Assembly: GCA_963840785.1 (NCBI GenBank)
Contig: CAWJAF010000003.1
Coordinates: 731,076 to 795,075, forward strand
Direction of reading: 5' to 3'
Length of the DNA: 64,000 bases
Origin: JALYOK01 sp963840785
GTDB lineage: Bacteria > Pseudomonadota > Gammaproteobacteria > Burkholderiales > JALYOK01
How positions within the stretch are numbered: the stretch's first letter is position 1; each line of letters begins with the position of its first letter. The notes below the pieces were generated by a model. It saw nothing but the letters and a program-made list of their open reading frames with translations. It was not told the origin of the DNA and searched no databases. The translations under genes and the position numbers were made by a program. Below are positions 1-9,989 of the stretch, piece after piece.

Positions 1-429
1 CACATCACCGTAAGAAAAATCCGTTCCGACAAAACTGTCTTTTTTATTGCTGGAAACTAAACGCCGAACTTTTTTAAGCGCCGGCAAATAAATCCAAATG
101 TCATCGTCCTTGGCCGAATTTTCGACCAACAAAGACACGGTGCCCTTGACGTCTGACGGCGTCAGGAAGCGCGTCATACGCATGTTATCAATGCCGTTTG
201 CCTGCAGCTTCGAGGTGCCGAACGTTTTTCGAACGCGTTCTTGGCCACTCTTGTTGATCAACGTAAACGTTGCATCGGAGGTAGAGTCCAAGACCTTAGA
301 CACAATGAAATTTTTCTCGGCGATTTCTAACGCGGTGGGATCCGCAGCAAAGCTATCCGATGGCAATAGCGATGCGCCAAGCACGAAAGCAAGCAGCGCG
401 GCGACGGCGGTTGCGGGTTTGAGTTTCAT
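1..429 (-). CDS. LolA-like outer-membrane lipoprotein-sorting family protein (3' end outside window)
   Basis: Starts MKLKPATAVAALL and has a clear Sec signal peptide of about 30 residues ending near SDSFAADP. The mature part (SKVLDSTSDATFTLINKSG, then GTDFSY) resembles the LolA-fold family annotated as outer membrane lipoprotein-sorting protein, which usually sits beside MMPL/RND exporters. It probably acts in the periplasm as a hydrophobic-ligand carrier partner of the upstream exporter; the ligand is unknown. An SD-like GGAG lies 5 bases before the ATG. In the given sequence the reading frame runs in from the upstream exporter without a stop, but the signal peptide and ribosome site argue for a separate gene. 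The C-terminus lies beyond position 1. Confidence 0.75.
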   Translation of the reverse strand, partial: MKLKPATAVAALLAFVLGASLLPSDSFAADPTALEIAEKNFIVSKVLDSTSDATFTLINKSGQERVRKTFGTSKLQANGIDNMRMTRFLTPSDVKGTVSLLVENSAKDDDIWIYLPALKKVRRLVSSNKKDSFVGTDFSYGDV

Positions 430-439
430 GCTAGCTCCA

Positions 440-2760
440 TTAAAAATAAACTTCGGTCGAAAAACCAATACTAACGCGGGGATTAACGTCATAGCACCGA
501 ATACGCTGACAAGCATGGACGAGGCGATCAGCGTTGCCATCCAGCTATGAATATAGAAACCCGGCGAAAACCACAATACGCCATAGCCCACCGCAACCGC
601 TGAGGCGACGAACAAGCACGCCTTACCGGCGGTAGCGAGTACATGCCGTACGGCGGTAATTTCATCGATGCCTTGGCCAATTTCTTCACGCAAGCGGTAG
701 ACCAAATAAATCGCATAGTCGGCACCGATGCCTACGGCCATGGCAGACGACAATGCGTTTGGAATGTTTAGGCGCATCCCGGTCCAACCCATCACGCCGA
801 AATTTGCCAGCACCGCCAACAGCAACGGCGTCAGCACCAACAGGCCACCGATCAATGAACGGAACACGATAGACGATACGACGAACACAACGCCGGCAAT
901 TTGCGCGATATTCAGCGCTTTGTCGCGCACCATTACTTCGGTTAACCCCGCGCCGGCGGGCACGCTACCGCCGATGCCAATAGTGACCGTGTCTGGTAAT
1001 TTCTTCGCCATGAATTCCTTGAGCTTCGCAATCAGCTCCTGAACATAAGCGCTGCTATCGGTCTTCAGGAACACGGTGAAGTTTGCGATCTTGTAATCGT
1101 AGTCGACATAGGAGTCGAAGTCGCCCGGCTCGCCCGACATGGAGTACAGCAACAGGTATTGCGAAATTAAATCTCGGTTTTCCGGAATCGAAAAAAACTT
1201 CGGATCGTCGCCATTCATTGCCTGATTCATGCGCTTAATAAAATCGGCAATTGATAGGGTTTTGCCGACCTCCGGCAGGGTCTCGGCATAGCGCTGGGTT
1301 TCCTCAATGGCTTTGAGTACGCGCGGATCCTTAATTGCATCGACGTCTTTTCCTTCGACGAGAATGTTAAGCGTATTGGTGCCACCCAAGCGTTCGTTCA
1401 AAACCTTGTCGTCTTTTTTAAAATCGAAATCGTCCGAAAAGAAGCTCTTAGTCGCGCTATCGACCAACACCCGCGTCATGCCAAACGCGGCGATGACCAT
1501 CAAAATGGCGGTGACGATAAATACGTAGCGTCGATTTGGCCCGGTGACCCAGTTCGCAATCGTGCCGGTAATGGCGTCCCAAAAACGATTTTTCTCCGAA
1601 CCCTTTTGCTCCAATTTTCCGGGTGCCGGCAGCAGGGACCGCAAGGCCGGCATGAATGACATTTCAATGATCAACGCGCTCAAAATGCCGATACCGGTAA
1701 AAAGGCCAAAGGTCCGCACCGATACAATTTCGAACACAATAAGCGAAAAGAATCCCAGCGCGGCGATGCCGCCGGCAGTCAACATCACCGGCCCGACCTT
1801 GGTGACGGACGAAATAACAGCAGCGAAATTTGCTTCTTTGGGCGTGAGCGAAGTGGTATCACGCATGTGGTGATACTCCTCGTAATAACGTTTGAGCAGC
1901 TGCACCGCGTGTCCGGCAGCGACCGCGAGAATTAGAATCGGCGTACTGGCATTAAACACGTCCATAGGGATGCCCGAGAGCCCCATGAAACCGACACCCC
2001 ATAGGGTCGCGAGAATCGCCGTTAACAAAGGCAGGAATAAGCCCTGAAACGTTCGGAAGGCTTCAAACAAAATTAGCCCAACGAGAAAAATCGCGATCGG
2101 AAAAAATATTGCAATCCGCTCGGAAAAAATTTCGATGCGCGCCAAGAACGACGGCAATCCGCTGATATTCACTTCGACTGTGTCGTCGCGCATTTTATCG
2201 GCGATCGGCGTAATGGTTTCCAGCATCCCGCGGAAACCTGATGGCCCCTTATCCATATCAACAATGATGGCGGCCGATTTAAAATCGTTCGAGACAATTG
2301 AATTCATGTAAGCCGGATTGCGCAGAATGGCCGCCTTCAATTCCGCCATCTGTTCCGGTGTTTGCGGCACCTTAGCCATCAGCGGGCGCACTTCCATGCC
2401 GTCCGCATTGCCACGAATATCCTTCGCTTTATTTGCCGCCAGCGACAGCAGATTTGCCTTAACGACGCCCGGCTTGTCCTGTACCTCACTGGTGAAATCC
2501 TGAATTTTCTTCAGCACGCTGGGCTGAAAAATATCACCGGTTTTCGGCGTGATGCCGACGACCGCAATAAATTTGGAGCCAAATACTTCTTCGACCTTAT
2601 TGGTGCCAATGACGTAGGGATGCGACTGTGGCAACACGGCGTCCGGGTCGATAATGACTTTTAGATTTTTGGCTTGCATCACCAAAAATACGGTAATCAA
2701 TAAGATCAAGGCAATCACGGCCCAACGGAATTTCAGAATAAACTCGACGTAGCTACGCAC
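440..2760 (-). CDS. MMPL/RND-superfamily exporter
   Basis: A protein of about 775 residues with the RND plan: one N-terminal membrane helix (WAVIALILLITVFLVM), a periplasmic domain, a block of helices containing ILILAVAAGHAVQLLKRYY, then the same plan repeated, with a final block including GIGADYAIYLVYRLREE. Members of this family use the proton gradient to move lipids, sterols or hydrophobic compounds across the inner membrane. The start is GTG, with AGGAG six bases upstream. It lies 54 bases downstream of a TetR gene. No stop is present before the LolA-like gene. A sixth T in the T5 run at 442-446 would give TAA at 442-440, just ahead of the next ribosome site, so I end the gene there. Substrate unknown. 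Confidence 0.85.
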
Positions 2761-2814
2761 GTTTGTCTCCTAGCGGATTGGCTAAATTTTCGGACAGTGG
2801 GTTTGAGCGAAACG

Positions 2815-3426
2815 TCATGCGGACGGCCGCGTGTTCAGTCCACGCAAAATTAGGTCGGCGACATTCCGGGCCATCGACTCGAATTTTTCGTAGCTGTGCA
2901 TATGCATGAAAAGCGGAACTTCAAATACTGTGCTCGCCACCAATATCGCCTCAGCGGCGCCTTTCGGATCGGCAACAGAAAATTCGCCGTTGCCATTACC
3001 GTCTTCAACGAGCTTCCTAACCAATTCCTGTTTGATACGCAAATGTTCCTGAACGATGTCGGTCCGCTCGCGCGCGATGGCCTCGACTAATTCATTAATG
3101 CGTGGCTGCTCCGACCAACGCTGATAGGTATAGCCCAGGTTTCGCAGCAAAAATGCCTCAAGCCGGACCGCCGCGGAATCCGGAGCACGAATTACCTCGC
3201 TTAGTGCCTCGCGCTCCTGTGCCAGGCAGTGCGACGCAAGTTGCGCACCGATCTCGAGCTTATTTTGAAAGTAGCGATAAATATTGGCGGCCGACATATC
3301 GCAATCTGCCGCGATTTCCGCCATCGTTGTTTTTCCGTACCCATATTGCTCAAACCGGCGCATAGCCGCTGCCAAGATGGTATCGGAGATCGTTTCGGTG
3401 AAACCGTTAGGTTCAACAAGTGCCAT
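2815..3426 (-). CDS. TetR-family transcriptional regulator
   Basis: 203 residues. The N-terminal helix-turn-helix is typical of TetR: ILAAAMRRFEQYGYGKTTMA, then EIAADCDMSAANIYRYFQNK (about residues 18-58). The rest is an all-helical ligand-binding domain. It precedes the MMPL exporter and LolA-like gene on the same strand, so it most likely represses its own operon and is released by a substrate of the exporter. This local role is inference from position. The ATG is the first in frame; no strong ribosome site is visible. Alternative targets elsewhere cannot be excluded. Confidence 0.85.
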   Translation of the reverse strand: MALVEPNGFTETISDTILAAAMRRFEQYGYGKTTMAEIAADCDMSAANIYRYFQNKLEIGAQLASHCLAQEREALSEVIRAPDSAAVRLEAFLLRNLGYTYQRWSEQPRINELVEAIARERTDIVQEHLRIKQELVRKLVEDGNGNGEFSVADPKGAAEAILVASTVFEVPLFMHMHSYEKFESMARNVADLILRGLNTRPSA

Positions 3427-3452
3427 ACGTCGAAGTGTACACCCGTGAATTG

Positions 3453-3474
3453 TGAATAATCAAGATAATATTCA
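3453..3474. promoter_or_regulatory. candidate operator upstream of the TetR gene
   Basis: An AT-rich imperfect inverted repeat, TGAATAATC-AA-GATAATATTCA, lies about 27 bases before the TetR start. TetR proteins commonly bind such palindromes in their own promoter region. The arms differ by a two-base gap, so the call is tentative. Confidence 0.25.
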
Positions 3475-3571
3475 TTATTTATTGCGTGTACCGAAATAAA
3501 ACATTAAATTAATTCAATGGCTTGGAAAAGTTTGGTGAAGGGCTGTTAAGTTTTTTAATCACTAAAATGAA

Positions 3572-3596
3572 AAAAGCCTCAAAAATCGAGGCTTTT
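3572..3596 (-). terminator. rho-independent terminator of the small secreted-protein gene
   Basis: A perfect 9-base stem AAAAGCCTC / GAGGCTTTT with a 7-base loop. On the minus strand it is followed by a T run. It lies 24 bases after the stop of the small gene that ends at 3620 and could also act on the plus strand. Confidence 0.8.
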
Positions 3597-3619
3597 GTCT
3601 TGATCAAAAAAGTCGCACT

Positions 3620-3895
3620 TTACTTTGCGGACGTATCCAAATTTGGAACCCCACAACCTGCGCCTTCTTTAACAAAATCGCTGAAATTAATGGTCATCGG
3701 CTTATCCGCAGTGGGATCGATACTCGCAGCCGGTGACGCGGATGATTGGTTAGCAACCAGTTTTTCGGTTGCCGTTGATTTTGCGGTCTCTTTTTTGTCG
3801 ATTGATTCGGCGGCGCCGACGGCAACTGTGCCGCCAATTACCGCGAAGGCAGTGGCCGTGCCAACGCATTTATTAAATAAATCAATCAACTTCAT
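3620..3895 (-). CDS. small secreted protein of unknown function
   Basis: 91 residues. The N-terminus has a positively charged start and hydrophobic core (MKLIDLFNKCVGTATAFAVI, then GGTVAVGAAE), a likely signal peptide. The mature part is short, rich in Ala, Ser, Thr and Lys, and ends in a segment with GAGCGVPNLD. I chose the ATG at 3895 because it starts the signal peptide; an in-frame ATG 21 bases upstream gives a less natural N-terminus. A strong terminator follows. I do not recognise the family. It is a single-gene unit between TetR and alaS. Confidence 0.55.
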   Translation of the reverse strand: MKLIDLFNKCVGTATAFAVIGGTVAVGAAESIDKKETAKSTATEKLVANQSSASPAASIDPTADKPMTINFSDFVKEGAGCGVPNLDTSAK

Positions 3896-4077
3896 GGTCG
3901 CTTTCTCGCTAATCAATGAGTAATGTTACTGCGCCGCACCATCAAAGGCAATGGCAAGAAAAATTCGATAAAATTAGGACAGCGTGTGCGGTGAATTGTT
4001 CATCGCCAAAAGTACCCGCTCCCGTTTCAAGCGGAATGATGCGAGAATAGCGCAAACTCCAATTCAATCACCGATTC

Positions 4078-6695
4078 ATGACTAGTTCCGAAATTCGCCA
4101 GCGTTTTCTCGATTATTTTGCCCGTAACGGTCATCAAATTGTCGCCTCCAGTCCGCTGGTTCCGGGCAACGACCCTACGCTGCTCTTCACCAACGCCGGC
4201 ATGGTGCAGTTTAAAGATGTGTTCCTCGGCCAAGACAAGCGCGCCTATAACCGCGCGACTACGTCCCAGCGCTGCGTGCGCGCCGGCGGCAAGCATAATG
4301 ATCTGGAAAACGTCGGCTACACCGCGCGCCATCACACGTTTTTCGAGATGCTCGGCAACTTCAGCTTCGGCGATTATTTCAAAAAAGATGCGATCCGATT
4401 TGCCTGGGAATTAATCACCGTCGAATATGGTTTACCAAAAGACAAACTTTGGGTCACGGTTTATCACACGGACGACGAAGCCTATAACCATTGGGCCAAC
4501 GATATCGGCGTGCCGAAGGAGCGCATTGTCCGCTTGGCCGATAAGCCGGGTGGCAAGCCCTACGAAAGCGATAACTTTTGGCAAATGGGTGACACCGGCC
4601 CGTGCGGCCCATGCACGGAAATTTTTTACGATCACGGCGAACATATTCCCGGCGGACCGCCAGGCAGCGCCGAAGCGGACGGCGATCGTTACATCGAGAT
4701 TTGGAATCTCGTATTCATGCAATTCAACCGCGACGAAAAAGGCACGTTACATCCGTTGCCCAAGCCCAGCGTCGATACCGGCATGGGGCTGGAGCGAATC
4801 TCCGCAGTGTTGCAGCACGTTCACAGCAATTACGAAATCGATCTGTTTCAAGTATTGATCAAGGCCGCCGCGAAAGAAACGGGAACAACCGATCTCAAAA
4901 ACAATTCGCTCAACGTCATCGCCGATCATATTCGCGCGGTGAGTTTCTTAATTGTCGATGGTGTAATTCCGAGCAACGAAGGCCGCGGCTACGTGCTGCG
5001 CCGCATTGCGCGCCGCGCGATGCGCCACGGCTACAAACTCGAGCAAAAGAATTTATTCTTCTATAAATTGGTCGCCCCGCTAGCGCAGGTGATGGGTGAC
5101 GCGTATCCAGAATTGCGCAGCAACGAAGCCCGCATCGCGCAGATCATCAAAGCCGAAGAAGAGCGTTTCGCCGAAACTCTCGAACACGGCATGAAGATTC
5201 TCGAATCCAAACTCGCCGATGGGGCAAAAGTATTGGACGGCGAAACCGCATTCATGCTTTACGACACCTACGGTTTTCCGCTCGATTTGACCGCCGATAT
5301 CACGCGCGAGCGCGGCGTCGGCGTCGATCAAGCCGGCTTCGACGCGGCGATGAAGCAACAGCGCGAACAAGCGCGCGCCGCGGGCAAATTCAAAATGGCG
5401 GCGGGCATCGAATACAAAGGCGAAAAAAATCAGTTCGTCGGCTATGACAAACTCGCGCAAGAATCCAAAATCATTGCGATTTATCGCGATGGCGTTAGCG
5501 TCGATCAATTGAACAGTCGAAGAAACTGGCACAGTTGTCTTGGCCTCGACGCCGTTCTACGCGGAATCCGGCGGCCAGGTTGGCGATGAAGGAGAACTAA
5601 AAAACGCTAGTTACTCCTTTGCGGTTCGCGACACGCAAAAAATCCAAGCCGATGTGTTCGGCCATCAAGGCGTGCTGACTGGCTCGAAGCCGATGCGTAT
5701 CGGTGATAGCGTGCGCGCGCAAGTAAATGACACCATGCGCGGCCGCACGATGCGTAACCATTCCGCGACACACTTGATGCACAAGGCGTTACGCGAGGTG
5801 CTCGGCAGCCACGTAGCCCAAAAAGGCTCGTTGGTCGATGCCTATAAAACCCGCTTCGATTTCTCGCACCACGCGCCCATCACCGCGGATGAACTTCGCC
5901 GTGTCGAAGAAATCGTTAACGCAGAAATTTTAAACAATGCCGCGACGCAAGCGCGCGTGATGGCGATCGACGACGCGCAGAAAACCGGCGCGATGATGTT
6001 GTTCGGCGAAAAATATGGCGACGAAGTTCGCGTGCTCGATATCGGCTCGTCGCGCGAATTGTGCGGCGGCACCCATGTCGCGCGCACCGGCGACATCGGC
6101 CTGTTCAAAATTTTGTCCGAAGGCGGCGTCGCCGCGGGCGTGCGACGCGTCGAAGCGACTACGGGCGTTGGCGCGTTGGAATATGTGCAAAAACTGGATT
6201 CGACACTAGCCGAAGTTGCCGGCGCGTTGAAGGCGCAACCGGCGGAACTCACTCAAAAGATTTCTGCCGTGCTGGAGCAAGTGAAGTCGCTGGAAAAAGA
6301 ATTGTCGCGCCTGAAATCGAAACTCGCATCGAGCCAAGGCGACGACCTCGCCGATCAAGCGCAAGACGTGAAAGGCGTGAAAGTCTCAGCGGCGAATTTG
6401 GACGGCGCGGACTCCAAAGCGCTGCGCGAAACCATGGACAAATTGAAAGACAAACTCAAATCCGCCGCGATCGTGTTGAGCGCGGTGAGCGATGGCAAGG
6501 TTTCGCTCATCGCTGGCGTGACGGCTGATTTGACCGAGCAAGATTAAAGCAGGCGAGTTGGTCAATCACGTCGCGACGCAAGTCGGCGGCAAAGGTGGCG
6601 GCCGAGCGGATATGGCGCAGGCGGGCGGCACTGACGCGACGAATTTACAGCAGGCTTTGGCCTCGGTGCATGATTGGGTCGGGCAGCGGGCTTAG
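4078..6695 (+). CDS. alaS: alanyl-tRNA synthetase (two indels)
   Basis: Charges tRNA-Ala. Starts MTSSEIRQRFLDYFARNGH and covers the class II catalytic core (FTNAGMVQFKDVFLG), the tRNA-recognition region, the editing domain with zinc ligands in NHSATHLMHK and ELCGGTHVA, and the C-terminal domain ending in VGGKGGGRADMAQAGGTD and VHDWVGQRA. The frame breaks twice. Near 5518 one base too many (AACAGT-C-GAAGAA) stands before STPFYAESGGQVGD. Near 6542-6545 a second break creates a premature TAA. Both are corrected by a +1 step, giving a full-length protein of about 872 residues, as expected for the family. Because the gene is essential, sequence error is more likely than a pseudogene. Confidence 0.9.
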
Positions 6696-6789
6696 AACGT
6701 TTCGAAAAAAAAGGCGTGTGAGACACCCCTTCCCCTTCAAAGGGAGGAAATTGCTGCTTAGCTAAATTGATAATCGAGCCACGTACCGC

Positions 6790-6811
6790 ATTGCCATTGG
6801 CTTCTGGCAAT
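6790..6811. repeat. small hairpin in the alaS-DUF1330 gap
   Basis: Inverted repeat ATTGCCA / TGGCAAT with an 8-base loop, followed by GCCTACCTG. It resembles the CAGGCAT-type intergenic repeats found elsewhere in the window, but is the most degraded copy. The rest of this gap holds only the ribosome site of the next gene. Confidence 0.35.
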
Positions 6812-6881
6812 GCCTACCTGAAAAGGCGCACTGCAATTGCCTCTTCAGCCAGGCCTTTGAAAACTTTAATACGGAGGAGAA

Positions 6882-7169
6882 ATGCCAGCGTACATCATCG
6901 TCGATCTCGAAATCACCGACGCCGCGCTATTTGAACAATATCGCGCCGCAGTCCCCGCAACCATTAACGCCTTTGGCGGTAAGTATTTAGTGCGCGGAGT
7001 AGCATACGAAACACTGGAAGGAACCTGGCAACCCAAACGCGTCATCGTGTTGCAATTCGACAGCATGGCTCGCCTGAAAGAATGGTACGGATCGAAAGAG
7101 TACGCGCCATTAATTGCGCTACGCAAAAAGTGCGCGAAGACCAACGTCATCGCCATTGAAGGCGTCTAG
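6882..7169 (+). CDS. DUF1330 family protein
   Basis: 95 residues, starting MPAYIIVDLEITDAALFEQY, with GGKYLVRGV and a C-terminal RLKEWYGSKEYAPL. This is the typical dimeric alpha/beta barrel layout of DUF1330. No reaction is established for the family. A good ribosome site (GGAGGAG) stands two bases before the ATG. It sits 46 bases ahead of a flavin-binding protein and may be co-transcribed with it. Confidence 0.8.
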   Translation: MPAYIIVDLEITDAALFEQYRAAVPATINAFGGKYLVRGVAYETLEGTWQPKRVIVLQFDSMARLKEWYGSKEYAPLIALRKKCAKTNVIAIEGV

Positions 7170-7214
7170 TTTTTTTCTTAAACAGTTCACTATGATTTTT
7201 TGGAGGAGAGAGTA

Positions 7215-7889
7215 ATGCCTATCGAATACACCCCACACATGCGACAAATTCAAGACAAATTCGGCACGCGAAAAATGGCGGATCGCATCGCCGAATTCGC
7301 GCCGCCCATGGTCATTCCAGAAAACAAAGCCATGATCGAATCCATGGATATGTTTTTCCTCGCCACAGCCGACGCGCAAGGGCGGCCGCAAGTGTCTTAC
7401 AAAGGTGGCGATCCCGGCTTCGTTAAAGTCGTCGATGACACAACGCTGGCGTTCCCGATTTATGACGGCAATGGATTATTTTTAAGTGCGGGAAATATGG
7501 CGGCAAACGCAAACGTTGGCTTGCTATTCATCGATTTCATGAATCCCCATCGCGTGCGCGTCAACGGCACGGCGTCGGTTCAAGATAACGATCCGCTGAT
7601 GAGCCAATATCCTGGTGCTGTGATGATCGTGCGTGTCGCAATTCGCGAAATCTTCGGCAACTGCCCGCGCTATGTTCACAAAATGCAATTGGTAAAACGC
7701 TCGAAATTCGTGCCGAAATCCGGCGTCGATACGCCGGAACCGGTATGGAAATATCTCAACGCCATTCAAGACGTGTTGCCGGAAAAAGACTCGAAGAAAG
7801 TCGCTGCGAATGTGCAGCAAGGAAAAGGGAAAATTGGCGAATTGGATATGACGAAGACGATTCGTGAGCAGATCGCGGAACCAGATTGA
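7215..7889 (+). CDS. pyridoxamine 5'-phosphate oxidase-fold flavoprotein
   Basis: 224 residues. The split-barrel FMN-binding core is visible in MDMFFLATADAQGRPQVSYK, GDPGFVKVVDD, LLFIDFMNPHRVRVNG and a C-terminal extension. Members bind FMN, F420 or heme and reduce or oxidise small molecules; the substrate cannot be inferred. I start at the ATG preceded by GGAGGAGAG rather than at the TTG 15 bases earlier, which lies inside that ribosome site. It follows the DUF1330 gene closely. Confidence 0.75.
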   Translation: MPIEYTPHMRQIQDKFGTRKMADRIAEFAPPMVIPENKAMIESMDMFFLATADAQGRPQVSYKGGDPGFVKVVDDTTLAFPIYDGNGLFLSAGNMAANANVGLLFIDFMNPHRVRVNGTASVQDNDPLMSQYPGAVMIVRVAIREIFGNCPRYVHKMQLVKRSKFVPKSGVDTPEPVWKYLNAIQDVLPEKDSKKVAANVQQGKGKIGELDMTKTIREQIAEPD

Positions 7890-7927
7890 TCGATCGTTTT
7901 ATTGATTTACCAACAGACTTAATACTT

Positions 7928-7954
7928 GTCATTCCCGCCTTCGCGGGGATGACA
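7928..7954. repeat. CATTCCCGC-type palindromic repeat
   Basis: GTCATTCCCGC-CTTC-GCGGGGATGAC, a short palindrome between two convergent genes. The same core recurs near 13970-14035, 19831, 20012 and 27456-27528. It resembles the ATTCCC-N8-GGGAAT repeats described in Neisseria (dRS3). Confidence 0.7.
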
Positions 7955-7980
7955 CCTTGAAATTTTTACGTATCTCGCAA

Positions 7981-8006
7981 AACGGCACAGATCGCTGTGC
8001 TGTTTT
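7981..8006. terminator. bidirectional terminator between convergent genes
   Basis: Stem ACGGCACAG / CTGTGCTGT (one wobble pair) with loop ATCG, followed by TTTT. It lies between the flavoprotein gene (plus) and the transglycosylase gene (minus). Confidence 0.6.
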
Positions 8007-8020
8007 CTAAAAGAAAGTGG

Positions 8021-8638
8021 CTAAATCCGCTCTTGGTACCTGCGATAAAACGACATCACTTTCGGAACGTATTTTTTCGTCTCGGAATATGGAGGGATTT
8101 TGTATCCCGCGCGAATCACAGCGCCCTCGCCTGCATTGTATGCCGCGACCGCCAGCTCTAAATCGCCATCAAACATTTTGATCAGATCGCGCAAATATTG
8201 CGCACCACCGCGGATGTTCTGGTTAGCGTCGAACGAATCGGAGACTTTATAACGGTCTGCCGTAGCGGGCATTAGCTGCATCAAACCAATCGCGCCGCGC
8301 CGCGAAATCGCATCGGCATTGTATTGCGATTCGGCGAGTATTACGGCGTGAACCAAGGCAGGCTCGATGCCGTATTTCTTCGCAACCTTCACAATTTGTT
8401 TGTTATAAAGCTTAATAGTGCGCTGCGAAACCTTGGGCATTTTCGGTTCGACAACAACAACCGTTTTCTGTTTATCATTCGGCTTTGCTGAGGAACGTTG
8501 AAACAATTTGTAGCGCTCGTCGACTCGCGTCGTGCTCATATGCGCACGACCGTTTTCGTCTACATAGCCGTACAAATCGGCCCATGTCAGCGCGCTAAAA
8601 AAAAGCATTGCAACTAAAACTGATACATCGCGGATCAT
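8021..8638 (-). CDS. periplasmic lytic transglycosylase (DUF4124 plus SLT domain)
   Basis: 205 residues. A signal peptide ends near ALTWA. A short DUF4124-like segment (DLYGYVDENGRAHMST) follows, then a soluble lytic transglycosylase domain from about residue 90. The catalytic Glu lies in AESQYNADAISRRGAIGLM, followed by QLMPATADRY and AVAAYNAGEGAV. It cleaves peptidoglycan to 1,6-anhydro-muropeptides. I start at the ATG that has GGAG seven bases upstream; the TTG two codons earlier falls in the spacer. It seems to be a stand-alone gene. Confidence 0.88.
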   Translation of the reverse strand: MIRDVSVLVAMLFFSALTWADLYGYVDENGRAHMSTTRVDERYKLFQRSSAKPNDKQKTVVVVEPKMPKVSQRTIKLYNKQIVKVAKKYGIEPALVHAVILAESQYNADAISRRGAIGLMQLMPATADRYKVSDSFDANQNIRGGAQYLRDLIKMFDGDLELAVAAYNAGEGAVIRAGYKIPPYSETKKYVPKVMSFYRRYQERI

Positions 8639-8751
8639 AAACAATCTCCGTTAGAAAGCGTGTAGGCCTTTGCTTGTGTATTGCCGGTATTTGGCCTGTA
8701 CCGTGATCCAATTATAGTCGATTGAATTTAAAGCCAACTTTAAATTTTGTG

Positions 8752-9195
8752 CTAGCGGACTTTCATCAAGCGCTGTTTCTCGCGCTGCCATTCGCGATCT
8801 TTTTCAGTTTCGCGTTTGTCGTGTTGCTTTTTACCTTTCGCCAGCCCGATTTCGAGTTTTATTCGACCGCGCGTGTAATGCAAGTCCAGCGGCACTAACG
8901 TATAACCAGCACGTTCGACTTTGCCGATCAACTTGTGAATCTCTTCGCGGTGCATCAGCAACTTTCGCGTGCGCACCGGATCGGGATTGACATGAGTCGA
9001 GGCCGTCGGCAAGGGGCTGATGTGCGAGCCGATTAAACATAATCCGCCGCCCATGACCACCACGTACGCCTCTTTAAGTTGCGCGCGCGCCGCGCGAATG
9101 GCTTTCACTTCCCAGCCTTCCAACACCAAGCCGGCCTCGTGTCGCTCTTCGATAAAGTAGTCGTAAAAGGCTTTTTTGTTTTGAGCGATGCTCAT
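8752..9195 (-). CDS. smpB: SsrA-binding protein SmpB
   Basis: 147 residues, close to the usual 150-160. Contains the OB-fold core motifs FIEERHEAGLVLEGWEVKA, GSHISPL and YTLVPLDLHYTRGRIKLEIG, and the basic tail with KGKKQHDKRET. SmpB carries tmRNA to stalled ribosomes for trans-translation. It is transcribed away from ratA, an arrangement widespread in beta- and gammaproteobacteria. The tmRNA gene itself is not seen in the window. Confidence 0.95.
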   Translation of the reverse strand: MSIAQNKKAFYDYFIEERHEAGLVLEGWEVKAIRAARAQLKEAYVVVMGGGLCLIGSHISPLPTASTHVNPDPVRTRKLLMHREEIHKLIGKVERAGYTLVPLDLHYTRGRIKLEIGLAKGKKQHDKRETEKDREWQREKQRLMKVR

Positions 9196-9257
9196 GGCGG
9201 GCGATATTGCGTGTAAGGGCGGTATTTTACCACCCGCGCTTACGCTAAAATCGCGTT

Positions 9258-9695
9258 ATGCATCGCGTTGATCAATCCGTGCTCGTCTCACACTCCGCCG
9301 AAGAATTATTTCGCTTAGTCGATGACGTGGAAAGTTACCCAAACTTTTTACCCTGGTGCGGTGGAACGACGATCAAAAAAAGAGATGACGCGATCACCGA
9401 AGCGGCCATCATGATCAATTTTCATGGCATCAAGCAAAGCTTTGCCACTCGCAACGAAAAGATTTTTCCAAGCCGCATGGATGTGAAATTAGTCGATGGC
9501 CCCTTCAAGCAACTGCAAGGTCATTGGAATTTTATTGCGCTGAATGAACACGCTTGCAAGGTCGAGCTCGTGCTCGAATACGAATTCGCCAGCAAGTGGG
9601 TGGAAAAAATTGTCGGGCCGGTGTTTAGCCATATTGCAGGCTCGCTGATGGAAGCCTTCGTGCGCCGCGCCGATTCGCTGCATGCCGCAAAGTAG
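9258..9695 (+). CDS. ratA: RatA-type START-domain protein (coenzyme Q-binding/ribosome-associated)
   Basis: 145 residues of the SRPBCC/START fold: MHRVDQSVLVSHSAEELFRL, DVESYPNFLPWCGG, and ASKWVEKIVGPVFSHIAGS. E. coli RatA is described as blocking 70S association, and relatives of the COQ10 family bind ubiquinone. Which role holds here is not visible. It overlaps rnfH by 14 bases and diverges from smpB, with a shared 62-base promoter gap. Confidence 0.88.
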   Translation: MHRVDQSVLVSHSAEELFRLVDDVESYPNFLPWCGGTTIKKRDDAITEAAIMINFHGIKQSFATRNEKIFPSRMDVKLVDGPFKQLQGHWNFIALNEHACKVELVLEYEFASKWVEKIVGPVFSHIAGSLMEAFVRRADSLHAAK

Positions 9696-9984
9696 TAACG
9701 AGTTGCTCGACATCGAAGTGGCTTATGCGACAGCGGAGCGCGAAATTATTATTGCGTTGCGGATACCGCGTGGGTCAACGGCACATGATGCGATCAATCG
9801 CTCCGGCATCCTGGCGCAAGCGCCTGAAATCGATTTAGCAAAAAATAAAATCGGCGTGTACGGCAAACTTTGCCCATTCGATTATGTATTGCATCCATTC
9901 GATCGCGTCGAAATTTACCGATCATTGCTGATCGATCCGAAGGACATTCGCCGCTTGCGTGCGAGCAAATCAAAGACGAAATAG
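9682..9984 (+). CDS. rnfH: RnfH family protein (RatB)
   Basis: 100 residues with a ubiquitin-like beta-grasp fold: LLDIEVAYATAEREIIIALR, IPRGSTAHDAINRSGI, KIGVYGKLCPFDYVLHPFDR, VEIYRSLLIDPKDIRRLRA. The function of the family is unclear; it is named from an association with Rnf electron-transport genes. The start lies inside the 3' end of ratA, so the two are translationally coupled. Confidence 0.9.
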   Translation: MPQSSNELLDIEVAYATAEREIIIALRIPRGSTAHDAINRSGILAQAPEIDLAKNKIGVYGKLCPFDYVLHPFDRVEIYRSLLIDPKDIRRLRASKSKTK

Positions 9985-9989
9985 TCGTC

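Noticed and set aside
3522..3923. 133-codon plus-strand frame opposite the small secreted protein
   Set aside because: It passes through the terminator hairpin and has no ribosome site; the minus-strand gene has a signal peptide and terminator.
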